From JAXLQL01 sp046331625 (lineage in GTDB: Bacteria; Acidobacteriota; Terriglobia; Bryobacterales; Bryobacteraceae): DNA of 64,000 nucleotides. The stretch is taken from NCBI GenBank assembly GCA_046331625.1, contig JAXLQL010000016.1, positions 122,364 through 186,363 on the forward strand, in the 5' to 3' direction. Position 1 is the first letter of the stretch, and each line of letters opens with the position of its first letter. The notes beneath the pieces are model-generated. The model was not told the origin of the DNA. It did no database searches and saw only the letters and a program-made list of their open reading frames with translations. The translations under genes were made by a program, and so were the position numbers. This document shows positions 17,196 through 25,862 of the stretch, piece after piece.

Positions 17196-18124
17196 TCAAT
17201 CAAGGCTGATCGGCAGGTTCACCGCGTCGCTCACAGTCGTCGCGAAATAGAGCCGCGCCAAGCTCCCGGTGCACAAAGCAGGGGCTCTCGAGCAATAGGA
17301 TCTTCGCAAAAGAAGAGGCGTTGCAGTTCGGTTCCCGTATGGGCTGGGGTTGCCAGCGGGAAGAACGAAGTTGACCTGGAAGACGCCCACCAACCTGGGG
17401 GCTCCGCCGAAAAAGAATGGTTCGTTCCTTGGAGCGGCGGTCGCAACGCCCGAACCACCTCCGGCCACGACTGAGTACACGTCGAGGTTTTCCGCTTCGG
17501 GACGCATGGTGAGCGGCGCGAGCGGAATGGCGGAAAATGGCACTCCATCCGGCACTGCGGGCTCCGGTGGCCGAATGCCAGCCACGAATGCGGTCAGGAC
17601 TTCATCGAGTCGCGCCGGCCTCTTCTCGCTGACGAGTTCATACGTGTCCGAGTGCAGGACCAGCGGGCTGCCAGCAGTGCCTCGCAGGAACTCGCCGGCG
17701 CTGGTATTCAGGTAGCTTTCCCGCCGTGCGGATCCGCGCTGTTCGCCCGCACCAAGAACACTTCGACGGTTCGAGGAGCGTGAGTTCCGGCGCTGGTCTC
17801 GGGATTCACGAGAGAAGTTCGAGCTTGCCACGGCACCTGGGCCAGAATCTTGACCCGCCGGGCATCGAGTTTGGCCGCGGCCAGAATCGGCGCGTCGTTG
17901 CCACCGATCATGACGCCGAGTCCCACGAGGCGGACCGGTATCGGCAACGTATCGGCAGTCACGGCTGCATCCACCGCAGCCTCGCAGACCAAGCGGACCA
18001 GCGAGCCAACGAAGGGAACACCCGGCTTGCCGGCTCCGGCTTCCCTCACGGACTCACAGTCGAGTTCGGCGGCGACTGCGAGTCCGAAGGCAAAGAACGC
18101 CGGGACCGACAGACTACAGCACAT
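17196..18124 (-). pseudogene. Frameshifted TIGR03437 (Solibacter-type C-terminal domain) protein
   Basis: Two overlapping minus-strand frames together spell this acidobacterial domain. The first (18124 to about 17720) starts with a signal-peptide-like MCCSLSVPAFFAFGLAVAA and contains VMIGGNDAPILAA then VKILAQVPWQA, the family's IGG..APVL...Q.N.QVPW motif. The second (about 17740 to 17300) has LVLHSDTYELVSEKRPARLD, the ...NPARPGE motif, then LVGVFQVNFVLPAGNPSPYG, the G.YQVN..VP.G motif. They are in different frames with the shift near 17715-17745; the C-terminus after about 17310 also stops matching. It lacks the long N-terminal domains that usually precede this domain. Confidence 0.6.
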
Positions 18125-18392
18125 CTCGGCCTCCGGAATTCGATCGGGTTCTCGAGTTGCACACGGGCATTATGGCTGGCCTAGGCGCTAGTCAACTCAT
18201 CCATTCGTGTCACCGCGATTGGCAGCGCTGAGCCACGTGCGCCATTCTCCAAGACCCTCCCGAGCCAACGGCAACTACAGGCCTCGGACGAAAAGCAACA
18301 AAAAAAAAGACAGGCCTCCCCTTGCGCTCGAGCCGCGAAAGCGATAGAAGTTCTACGATCACTTTCGCACAGCCCACGAAAGGGGACCGTGA

Positions 18393-21300
18393 ATGCGCAC
18401 CTCGTTTTCGTTCGCACTTGTCTTTTCTCTTGCCCTGATGACCGCTCCGCCCGCTGCCAGTCAAGGCAGCCTCGGTGGACTCACCGGACGCGTTTCTGAC
18501 ACCACCGGCGCCGGCGTTCCTGGCGCCTCGGTCAAACTCCGCAACCTCGACAACAACACGGAGGTTGACGTCGCTTCCACTTCGGACGGCGAATACCTGG
18601 CTCCGAGTCTTCGGCCTGGACGCTACCGCGTGACCGTGAGCCACGCCGGATTCAAGAGCAGCGTTCGCGAGCCGGTAACGGTGAGCACGGCCACCACCAG
18701 CACCGCCGACTTCACGCTCGCGGTGGGCGAGGTTACCGAGTCGGTCACGGTGTCCGGAGGCGAAGTGCGTCTCGAGACCACCACCGCCGAGATCGGCACT
18801 GTGATGCAGACCAAGACGATTCTCGACTTGCCGATCTCACTCGGAGGCGCTGCCACCACGGGCGCAACCGGCCGGCGGCAGATCGAGAACTTCGTGTTCC
18901 TCACGCCGGGCGTGACCGGCACGCAGTGGAACAAGTCGATCAACGGCGCTCCGGGCTTCAGCGCGGAAATCCTCATCGACGGCATCGACATGAACAACAT
19001 CGGCGCGCCCGGTTTCATCGCGGAAGCGAGCCCGCCCTACGAAGCGGTGGAGGAGTTCAAGGTTCAGAACACGATGTATCCGGCCGAATACGGCGGCGGA
19101 TACGGCGTGCTGAACTTCACGCTCAAATCGGGCTCGAACAAATTCCACGGCGACCTGTTCGAGTTCGTGCGCAACGACAAGTTCGATGCGCGCAGCTTCT
19201 TCAGCGGCCGCACCAAGCCGCTGCTGCGCCAGAACGAGTATGGCGGAACGTTCGGCGGTCCGGTGATTTTGCCCAAGTACAACGGGCGCGACCGCACCTT
19301 TTTCTTTTTCGCCTACTCGGGCTTCAATCTGCGCGGCGGCGTTCCCACCGGCGCGCTCACTACGCTCCCGACGACGATCCAACGCGATGGCAACTTCAGC
19401 GACTATCCATTCCCGATCTACGATCCGGGTACGACGCGCGCGGACGGCGCGGGCGGCTTCACGCGCGATCCGTTCACGGGCAACGTGATTCCACGGTCGC
19501 GCATCACCGGAGTCGCTTCGCGCACGCTGCCGCTGATCCCGCAGGCGGACTCGTCTGGCTACTTCAACAACTACGTCAATCGCTCCAATCAGCCATCGAC
19601 TGACAATGACTGGAGCCTGAAAATCGATCATCAGATCTCGAGCAAGCAGCGCATCTCGGCGGCGTACTGGTGGGTGCATGGCAACACGCAGATCAACGGT
19701 CCGGTTGCGGGAGAGCTGAATCCGGGCTTCCGCGACACTCCCACCGAGGCGAGCGGTTATCGCTTCAACCACACGTACACGATCAGCCCGACGCTGCTCA
19801 ATCGGGTGGGAATCGGCTATACGCCGACGAGCCCGACGTGGTCGCGGTGGCGGCTCGATCCGCGGGAGGGGAACAAGGTGCTGCAGATTCCGGGGATCCC
19901 GGCGGAGTCGCGCGGCTTCCCGATTCTCAACTTCAGCGGGCCGACCTCGTACGCCAGCCTGGGCAATTCCAACAACAACGGCACCGATCCGCAGTTCTTC
20001 CAGAACTGGAGCGGGTCGGAAGATCTGAGCTGGATCCGAAGCCGGCATCAACTCAAGATGGGTGTGATGTGGCGGCGGCGCGAGATGACGGTGCTTGATC
20101 GCCGCAACGAAGGCGGCACTTTCAACTTCAACGCGCTCTCCACGTCGAATCCGAACTCGGCCGACTTCGCCCGGTTCGGAAATCCGTTCGCGAGTTTCCT
20201 GCTGGGCCAGGTGTTCTCGGCTAATTCCGCTGTGCCCGCTCCGCTGCGCCACTACAAAGACGACTTGTTCGCCACTTACTTCGAAGACGTGATCAAGGTG
20301 AACCGCAAGCTGACGATTTCGGCGGGGCTGCGTTACGAGCTGCCGTTCTATGCGAAGGAGAAAGAAGGCATCATCGCGTTCCTCGATCTGGCGCGGCCCA
20401 ATCCGGGCGCGGGCGGAAGGCCGGGAGCACTCGTGTTCCTGGGCAACGGCGAGGGTAGAACCGGCACGTTCGACGTGTTCGGCACATTCAAGGTAGGATT
20501 CTCGCCTCGATTCGCGATGACCTACGCCCCGGACAAGAAGACGGTGATCCGCACCGGGTACGGAATCTTCCGCATCGAGACCGCCACGGGCCGGTTGAAC
20601 GGCTGCAACTTCTGGTGCTCGGGCTTCGGACTGCAACCGAGTTACACCTCCACGAACCAAGGCGTCACGCCGGCCTTCACCTTCGATCAAGGCTACCCAG
20701 CGAATCCGCGCAAGCCACCGATCTTCGATCCGGCGTTGAACAACAACGGCAGCGTGAGCTTGGTCAACTGGCACGCCAATCGAATGGGGCTGATGCAGAG
20801 CTGGACGTTCGATATCCAACGCGAATTGCCGGCGGGCATCATGCTCGATCTCGCCTATGTAGGCACGAAGTCGAGCGGCACGTGGACCGGGCTCGAGAAT
20901 CCCAATCAAGTGGATCCGAAGTATCTGAGCCTGGGACAGACTCTACTTGCCGATATCGGGTCGCCGCAAGCGGCCGCGGCCGGCATTTCGCGGCCTTACG
21001 CGGGATTCACGGGATCGGTAGCGCAGGCGCTGCGCGCGTATCCGCAGTACACGAACATCGACGACATGTATCAGCCTACTGGGTACAACTTCTATAACGC
21101 AATGCAGATGCGTCTGCAGAAGCGGTATTCGTCGGGGCTGTCGTTCCTGGGCGCATACACGCTTGCGAAGAACATCGGCTTCCCCGGCGGCGACATCTTC
21201 GGCGACACGGCCGGCGGCGGCGGCGCGCGCGGCATCGACACGTTCAATCGGCGATTGGAAAGAACGACCGTCGGCGGCGATCAGACGCACATTTTTATCC

Positions 21301-21845
21301 TTTCGTGGAACTATGAGCTGCCTTTCGGGCGCGGCAAGAAGTTCGGCTCGGGGATGCACCCGGTGCTCGACAAAGTGATTGGCGGATGGCAGATGAACGG
21401 CATCAACACGTACCGCTCGGGCACGCTCATCGGCGTGAGTGGCGGTCCGGCGCTGCCGCTGTTCGGCGGCGGGAACCGGCCCAACTGGCTGTCGGCGGAC
21501 GTGCGGAGTTCGGTGGCGATGAGTTCGTTCGATCCGGCGCGGGACCGGTATCTGAACATCAACGCGTTCTCGCAGCCGGCAGCATTCACGTTCGGCAACG
21601 CTCCGCCGCGGATGCCGCACGTGCGCACGCCGTTCTATCTCAACGAGGACATGTCGTTCTTCAAGAACGTTCGATTCACCGAGTCGCTGTTCCTGCAGGT
21701 ACGCGGCGAGTTCTACGATATTTTCAACCGGGTAGTGTTCAGTGGTCCGGCGGCGAATATCAACAATCCGGGGACGTTCGGCGTGATTGGGGGACAGGCG
21801 AATACGCCGAGGCTGATTCAGTTCGCTGCGAAGTTGATCTTTTGA
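18393..21845 (+). CDS. TonB-dependent-receptor-like protein with carboxypeptidase regulatory-like N-terminus
   Basis: Outer-membrane beta-barrel protein of 1150 residues of the acidobacterial Oar/CarA type. Order: signal peptide (MRTSFSFALVFSLALMTAPP), a carboxypeptidase-regulatory-like Ig domain at about 27-110 (GLTGRVSDTTGAGVPGASVK then GEYLAPSLRPGRYRVTVSH), a plug domain at about 120-260 (VQNTMYPAEYGGGYGVLNF), and a long barrel ending in an aromatic-terminated strand (RLIQFAAKLIF). AAAGGGG lies about ten bases upstream of the ATG at 18393. No TonB box was identified. The family is expanded in Acidobacteriota and probably takes up large substrates; the ligand is unknown. It stands alone, convergent with the TamB-TamA gene. 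Confidence 0.92.
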   Translation: MRTSFSFALVFSLALMTAPPAASQGSLGGLTGRVSDTTGAGVPGASVKLRNLDNNTEVDVASTSDGEYLAPSLRPGRYRVTVSHAGFKSSVREPVTVSTATTSTADFTLAVGEVTESVTVSGGEVRLETTTAEIGTVMQTKTILDLPISLGGAATTGATGRRQIENFVFLTPGVTGTQWNKSINGAPGFSAEILIDGIDMNNIGAPGFIAEASPPYEAVEEFKVQNTMYPAEYGGGYGVLNFTLKSGSNKFHGDLFEFVRNDKFDARSFFSGRTKPLLRQNEYGGTFGGPVILPKYNGRDRTFFFFAYSGFNLRGGVPTGALTTLPTTIQRDGNFSDYPFPIYDPGTTRADGAGGFTRDPFTGNVIPRSRITGVASRTLPLIPQADSSGYFNNYVNRSNQPSTDNDWSLKIDHQISSKQRISAAYWWVHGNTQINGPVAGELNPGFRDTPTEASGYRFNHTYTISPTLLNRVGIGYTPTSPTWSRWRLDPREGNKVLQIPGIPAESRGFPILNFSGPTSYASLGNSNNNGTDPQFFQNWSGSEDLSWIRSRHQLKMGVMWRRREMTVLDRRNEGGTFNFNALSTSNPNSADFARFGNPFASFLLGQVFSANSAVPAPLRHYKDDLFATYFEDVIKVNRKLTISAGLRYELPFYAKEKEGIIAFLDLARPNPGAGGRPGALVFLGNGEGRTGTFDVFGTFKVGFSPRFAMTYAPDKKTVIRTGYGIFRIETATGRLNGCNFWCSGFGLQPSYTSTNQGVTPAFTFDQGYPANPRKPPIFDPALNNNGSVSLVNWHANRMGLMQSWTFDIQRELPAGIMLDLAYVGTKSSGTWTGLENPNQVDPKYLSLGQTLLADIGSPQAAAAGISRPYAGFTGSVAQALRAYPQYTNIDDMYQPTGYNFYNAMQMRLQKRYSSGLSFLGAYTLAKNIGFPGGDIFGDTAGGGGARGIDTFNRRLERTTVGGDQTHIFILSWNYELPFGRGKKFGSGMHPVLDKVIGGWQMNGINTYRSGTLIGVSGGPALPLFGGGNRPNWLSADVRSSVAMSSFDPARDRYLNINAFSQPAAFTFGNAPPRMPHVRTPFYLNEDMSFFKNVRFTESLFLQVRGEFYDIFNRVVFSGPAANINNPGTFGVIGGQANTPRLIQFAAKLIF

Positions 21846-21880
21846 GTCCGGGGCCGCCGGCGAACTACGCTGCCGCGCCG

Positions 21881-24800
21881 TCAGAAGGCTTGGCCGATGC
21901 TGAAGAAGAAGCGCCCGAATGACTCTCCGGGGCGCCGGTCGATCTTCGCGCCATAGTCGAGGCGCAGTACGAAGTAAGGCGTCCGCAAGCGCAGGCCGAG
22001 TCCCGCTGAAGTTCGCAGATCAGAGAGACGGAAGTCCGCCACGCGCGCGAAGACGTTGCCCGCGTCGACAAAGCTGACGCCATCGATGAAGCGCCACAGC
22101 GGAAAACGAAGCTCGTGATTCATGATGAACACGGCGTTCCCGCCGGTTGCGTGGGAGCCGAGTTGCGGACCGAGGCGGTTCTGCTCGAAGCCCCGCACGG
22201 TAGTTCCGCCGCCGGCGAAGAAGTGCTCGGTTTCGACGAGTTCCTGGCCCGCGAGTCCACCGGCGAGTCCGGTACGAACACCCGCCGCGTAGACCCAACG
22301 CGGCCGCCACACCCCCGCCCACGGAATGAGAGCCGGCTTCGTCAGTGGGAAATAGCGAAAATATTGGCCAAAGTATTTCACAAAGCTGAGCTCTGACCCG
22401 AACGGCGCCGCGCCCCACTCCCATGCGCCCGAAAGGAACGAACCGCGAGTGGCGTCGAGCAGATCATCCCGGGTTTCGCGAGCGAACGTCGCGGTGACCG
22501 GCGCGATGCGGATGCGGACATCGAAGGGGAACACGGGATCGGGCTGCTTCTCGAACGTGTGAGCGCGCTCGAAGCGGTATCCGGCGGCGAGAGTGTATTT
22601 GCCGCGCCAGCGAAACTCCTCGTTGAGCACCACGCCGTTGCGATCGGTGATGAAATCGGCAGCGACCTCGCGGCGAATAAAGGTGGAAGCGACGGTGCGC
22701 ACCGGCAGGCTTCGCAGGAACGGCTGGCTGAAGTAGGCGCGTGCTTCGCGGAGCTCGGAGTCGTAGCGCGTGCGCAGCCCGATGACGCGCGCGTTGCCGA
22801 GCATGTTGCGATTGGCGAAGTCGAGGATGCCGCCGGGTCCGCGCTCGGTGTCGTAGAAAGCGCCGTAGCGCAGCTCCCACGGGCGCACCTCGCGCACGCG
22901 CGCCACCAGGTTCACTTGATCGCCCGTGGGCTGCGGTTCCACTTCGGCGAGTGCAAAAGCTCCGGTGGAATAAAGGTTACGGCGAGCGCGCGAGAGATCG
23001 AGGCTGCCGACCGGCTGTCCAGGCGCGATGCCGATTTGATTGCGGATCAACGCATCGCTCGTGTACTCGTTGCCTTCCACGCGGAGTTCGCCGAGCACGC
23101 GCTGAGTGCCTTCGCGGATGCGGAAGTCGAGGTCCACGCGAGCGGTCTCGGGATGCCGGGCGAGTGCGAGTTCGATCTCAGCGTTGTTGTAGCCGCGGGC
23201 GGCGTAGAGGTCGCGAACGGCAGCAAGCGCTTGGTCGCCCGTAGCGAGAGTAACCGTGTCTTCGAGCTGGATCGCGTCGACGAGGTCGCTCTGGGGAATC
23301 GTCGCACCGGAGAACCGAATCTCGCCGGCGCGATAGCGCTGGCCTTCGTTGACCGGAAAGTCGATCAACGCGGTGCCCTTGGTGAACTCGATCTTGCGCG
23401 GCCCGGCGCGAGCATCGAGAAAGCCATCCTCGCCGTACAAGCGTTCCACTGCGGCGATGACGGCCTCGGGTTCTGACTGCGCCTTCGCGCCGAGCTTCTG
23501 TTGCTTCACCAACCGCGCAAGCGTGCGGGGTTTGATGGCGGTGGCTCCGGGAAAGCGGATCTCGATACGCCCGAAACGCTCGCCGGGATGGATCTCGAAG
23601 AGCACGCGCTTCTCCCTGGCTTGCGAAACGGTGGCCTTGGCGGATCCGCGCAGGAAGCCCGCCGCCGCGAGCCCCTGCTGCAGCACGCGAGTGGAGTCGC
23701 GCATGCGCTGCGCATCGAAAACTCCAGCGGACCAAGCCTCGCGAACGCTCTTGCGCACCGCGCCGGGCGGGTCCCAGCCTTCGAAGACGAGTTGCACTGA
23801 TGGTCCGGGCTTCACGTGCACGGCGAGATCGATGGTGGACTCAGTCTCCTCACGATCCACGTGCAGCGTCGCTTCGAGAAGCCCGCGCGAACGGAGCCGA
23901 TCGCGGACACGGTCCGTGCCTTTGCGCAGCCGGAAGAAGTCGAAGCCGCGGCCCGTGCGCTGCGCGAGCATGTTCGCGGCGTCCTTCTCTGGGATCGCGC
24001 CCGCCGTTTCGATACTCACCTTGCCGATCTTCCTGGAACGCCGAAAGGCTTGCGGTTCACGCGAAGGATCGGGCTTGCCACCGAAACGAACGTCGTGCTG
24101 GAACTGGAAGCGGTACGTGTTGTCGGCTTGGCGAACGGCGCGGGTGGAGAAGCGCCGCGTCAGGTCATAGCGCCCCACCCAGATCTGGTCGCGCGCGTCG
24201 CGGAGGTTCATCGAATAAATCAGACCGAACTGGCGCGTGAGGTCCTGGCCGAGCGTGAGGCGCGCGGTGGGTTCGGTTTCCGCGGCGATGAGGCTCGGCT
24301 CGATGCGGACCTGGCTGAGCCCGAGCATCTGCTGCGCGCGGCCCGTGAGTGAGCCGCCGAGCCCCGCAGTGAGGTATGAGAGCAACTGCTCTTTGGCGAT
24401 GTCGGCTTCGGCGCCGCGGCTTTCTTCGAGCGTGCGCCCGGTGGCCACAAGCGCCACCACATCGGGCTCGGGCAATGCCGGATCGGACGTGAACGTAGTG
24501 TCGAGCTTCTTGCCGGGTTCGCCTTCCACGTGGAGCGTAACGTCGTAATTGGAGACGCGTGTCTTGGCTTCGAGGTCGAGCACCGGCTCGATGCGCTGAT
24601 CGTTCGTGAAGCGAATGGCGCCGCGTTCGATGATGTACTTGCGTTCGCCGAGCGTGACTTCGCCGCCTTGTTCGAGATCCACGCGGCCGGTGAGCGCGGT
24701 ACGCGCGGGCGTTCCTACTACGTGGAGGTCCGCGGTGACGCCGGCGCGGGCGATGTTGTTGTCGATAGCGATCGGCGAAACGGTGCGAACCTGCACATCC

Positions 24801-25861
24801 CAACGGACGCGCGCAAGATCAGAGGAAGCGGCGCTCGAAGAACCGCCGAGAAGTCCGCGCTCGATGGTGATCGCGTCGCGGTATGAGCCTTCCATCACGT
24901 TGATGTTTCCGGTGAGGGCGAGTGCGGTGGAATCGCCGCGAAGCGCCAGCGCGGCATTGGCGCGCGACTTGAGTCCCCGCGGATACTCGAGGAACGCATC
25001 GGCGATGGTGGCTGTGAGATTGACGCTGCTCAGTTTGCCATCGCCAATCGACGCCGTGCCGCGGCCGCGCATCTGGCCGCCGTTGATGTCGCCTTTCAAG
25101 CTGGTGATGTCGACCCGATCTCCCGTGAACTCGGTGCGCAGGGCGAGGTTCTCAGCGGCGATAGCTGGGTCGGCGAGCGTGACCTGCGCGTCAGTAGTTT
25201 CGATGAATCCCATGATCGCGGGCTTGGTGGCGGGTCCACGGATGGAGAGCTTCAGGTCCGTTGCGCCGGCCGCGCGCGCGTTGGCGCTGGCCACGGTGAG
25301 GATCGCCGCGTCGAACCGCCCGGCGACATCGAGCGCAAGCGGTCGCTCGCCTTCGAGGCCCGCGGTCCCGCTGACGTCGAGCGTGGTTTCGGTTCCGGTG
25401 AGCTTCAGGCGCTGCACGGTGGCGACTCCGTTTTCCACTGCGATGGTGGACTCGCCGTCTTGCTCGAAGTGCTGGTCGCCAGCGTCGAACTCCAGGCGTG
25501 GCAGTGTGAGCGTCGCGCGGAGAGAATGAAGATCGAGCGCGGCGGCAGAGCCTTCGATGCGCGCCGAGGTGTGGCCGGAGAGAGAGGCGGGCATTCCAGG
25601 GATGGATGCGAGATCGAGATCGTCGATGGTCGCGTGGAAGCGGCCGGGGCCTTGGCGCGGAGGCAGCGGCATATCGCCAGTTGCGGCGATGCGGGCGGAG
25701 GCAAAGAGCGCGGTGAGCGTGTCGATGTGAGCAGCGCCATCTTGGATCCGGGCGTTCAGTTGCAGGTCGCGCAACGGTGCGGGCAGCCCTGGCGCGCTGA
25801 GCGTGGCTGCGTTGGCGGCGAGAGTGCCCGCGGGTTCGGGTTTCTCGAGCGAACCTTTCAC
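21881..25861 (-). CDS. C-terminal TamB domain fused to POTRA and BamA/TamA beta-barrel
   Basis: Downstream part (1326 residues) of what appears to have been one very long gene starting at 28094. Residues 1 to about 570 are the TamB (DUF490) C-terminal region: repetitive beta segments, then LPEPDVVALVATGRTLEES and an amphipathic end (GLIYSMNLRDARDQIWVGRY). Residues about 580-960 hold several POTRA-like repeats (for example GYNNAEIELALARHPETA then LGELRVEGNEYTSDALIRNQ). Residues about 960-1326 are an Omp85 barrel with the hallmark GGGTTVRGFEQNRLGP and the terminal aromatic SIGQAF. TamB (inner-membrane-anchored lipid bridge) and TamA (outer membrane) are normally separate; here they are continuous. 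The ATG at 25861 is probably internal, produced by a frameshift. Confidence 0.85.
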   Translation of the reverse strand: MKGSLEKPEPAGTLAANAATLSAPGLPAPLRDLQLNARIQDGAAHIDTLTALFASARIAATGDMPLPPRQGPGRFHATIDDLDLASIPGMPASLSGHTSARIEGSAAALDLHSLRATLTLPRLEFDAGDQHFEQDGESTIAVENGVATVQRLKLTGTETTLDVSGTAGLEGERPLALDVAGRFDAAILTVASANARAAGATDLKLSIRGPATKPAIMGFIETTDAQVTLADPAIAAENLALRTEFTGDRVDITSLKGDINGGQMRGRGTASIGDGKLSSVNLTATIADAFLEYPRGLKSRANAALALRGDSTALALTGNINVMEGSYRDAITIERGLLGGSSSAASSDLARVRWDVQVRTVSPIAIDNNIARAGVTADLHVVGTPARTALTGRVDLEQGGEVTLGERKYIIERGAIRFTNDQRIEPVLDLEAKTRVSNYDVTLHVEGEPGKKLDTTFTSDPALPEPDVVALVATGRTLEESRGAEADIAKEQLLSYLTAGLGGSLTGRAQQMLGLSQVRIEPSLIAAETEPTARLTLGQDLTRQFGLIYSMNLRDARDQIWVGRYDLTRRFSTRAVRQADNTYRFQFQHDVRFGGKPDPSREPQAFRRSRKIGKVSIETAGAIPEKDAANMLAQRTGRGFDFFRLRKGTDRVRDRLRSRGLLEATLHVDREETESTIDLAVHVKPGPSVQLVFEGWDPPGAVRKSVREAWSAGVFDAQRMRDSTRVLQQGLAAAGFLRGSAKATVSQAREKRVLFEIHPGERFGRIEIRFPGATAIKPRTLARLVKQQKLGAKAQSEPEAVIAAVERLYGEDGFLDARAGPRKIEFTKGTALIDFPVNEGQRYRAGEIRFSGATIPQSDLVDAIQLEDTVTLATGDQALAAVRDLYAARGYNNAEIELALARHPETARVDLDFRIREGTQRVLGELRVEGNEYTSDALIRNQIGIAPGQPVGSLDLSRARRNLYSTGAFALAEVEPQPTGDQVNLVARVREVRPWELRYGAFYDTERGPGGILDFANRNMLGNARVIGLRTRYDSELREARAYFSQPFLRSLPVRTVASTFIRREVAADFITDRNGVVLNEEFRWRGKYTLAAGYRFERAHTFEKQPDPVFPFDVRIRIAPVTATFARETRDDLLDATRGSFLSGAWEWGAAPFGSELSFVKYFGQYFRYFPLTKPALIPWAGVWRPRWVYAAGVRTGLAGGLAGQELVETEHFFAGGGTTVRGFEQNRLGPQLGSHATGGNAVFIMNHELRFPLWRFIDGVSFVDAGNVFARVADFRLSDLRTSAGLGLRLRTPYFVLRLDYGAKIDRRPGESFGRFFFSIGQAF

Positions 25862-25862
25862 T

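Noticed and set aside
17088..17215. Short plus-strand stretch reading FDEQRLAAILADEIYVRR then SIRSRLDLRREIQSRL
   Set aside because: It looks protein-like and may be a remnant, but it is about 40 residues, has no start codon and matches no family I can name.
18837..20909. Long open frame antisense to the TonB-like receptor
   Set aside because: High GC leaves few stops on the opposite strand; the sequence is Arg/His-rich and motif-free, while the plus frame is a full receptor.
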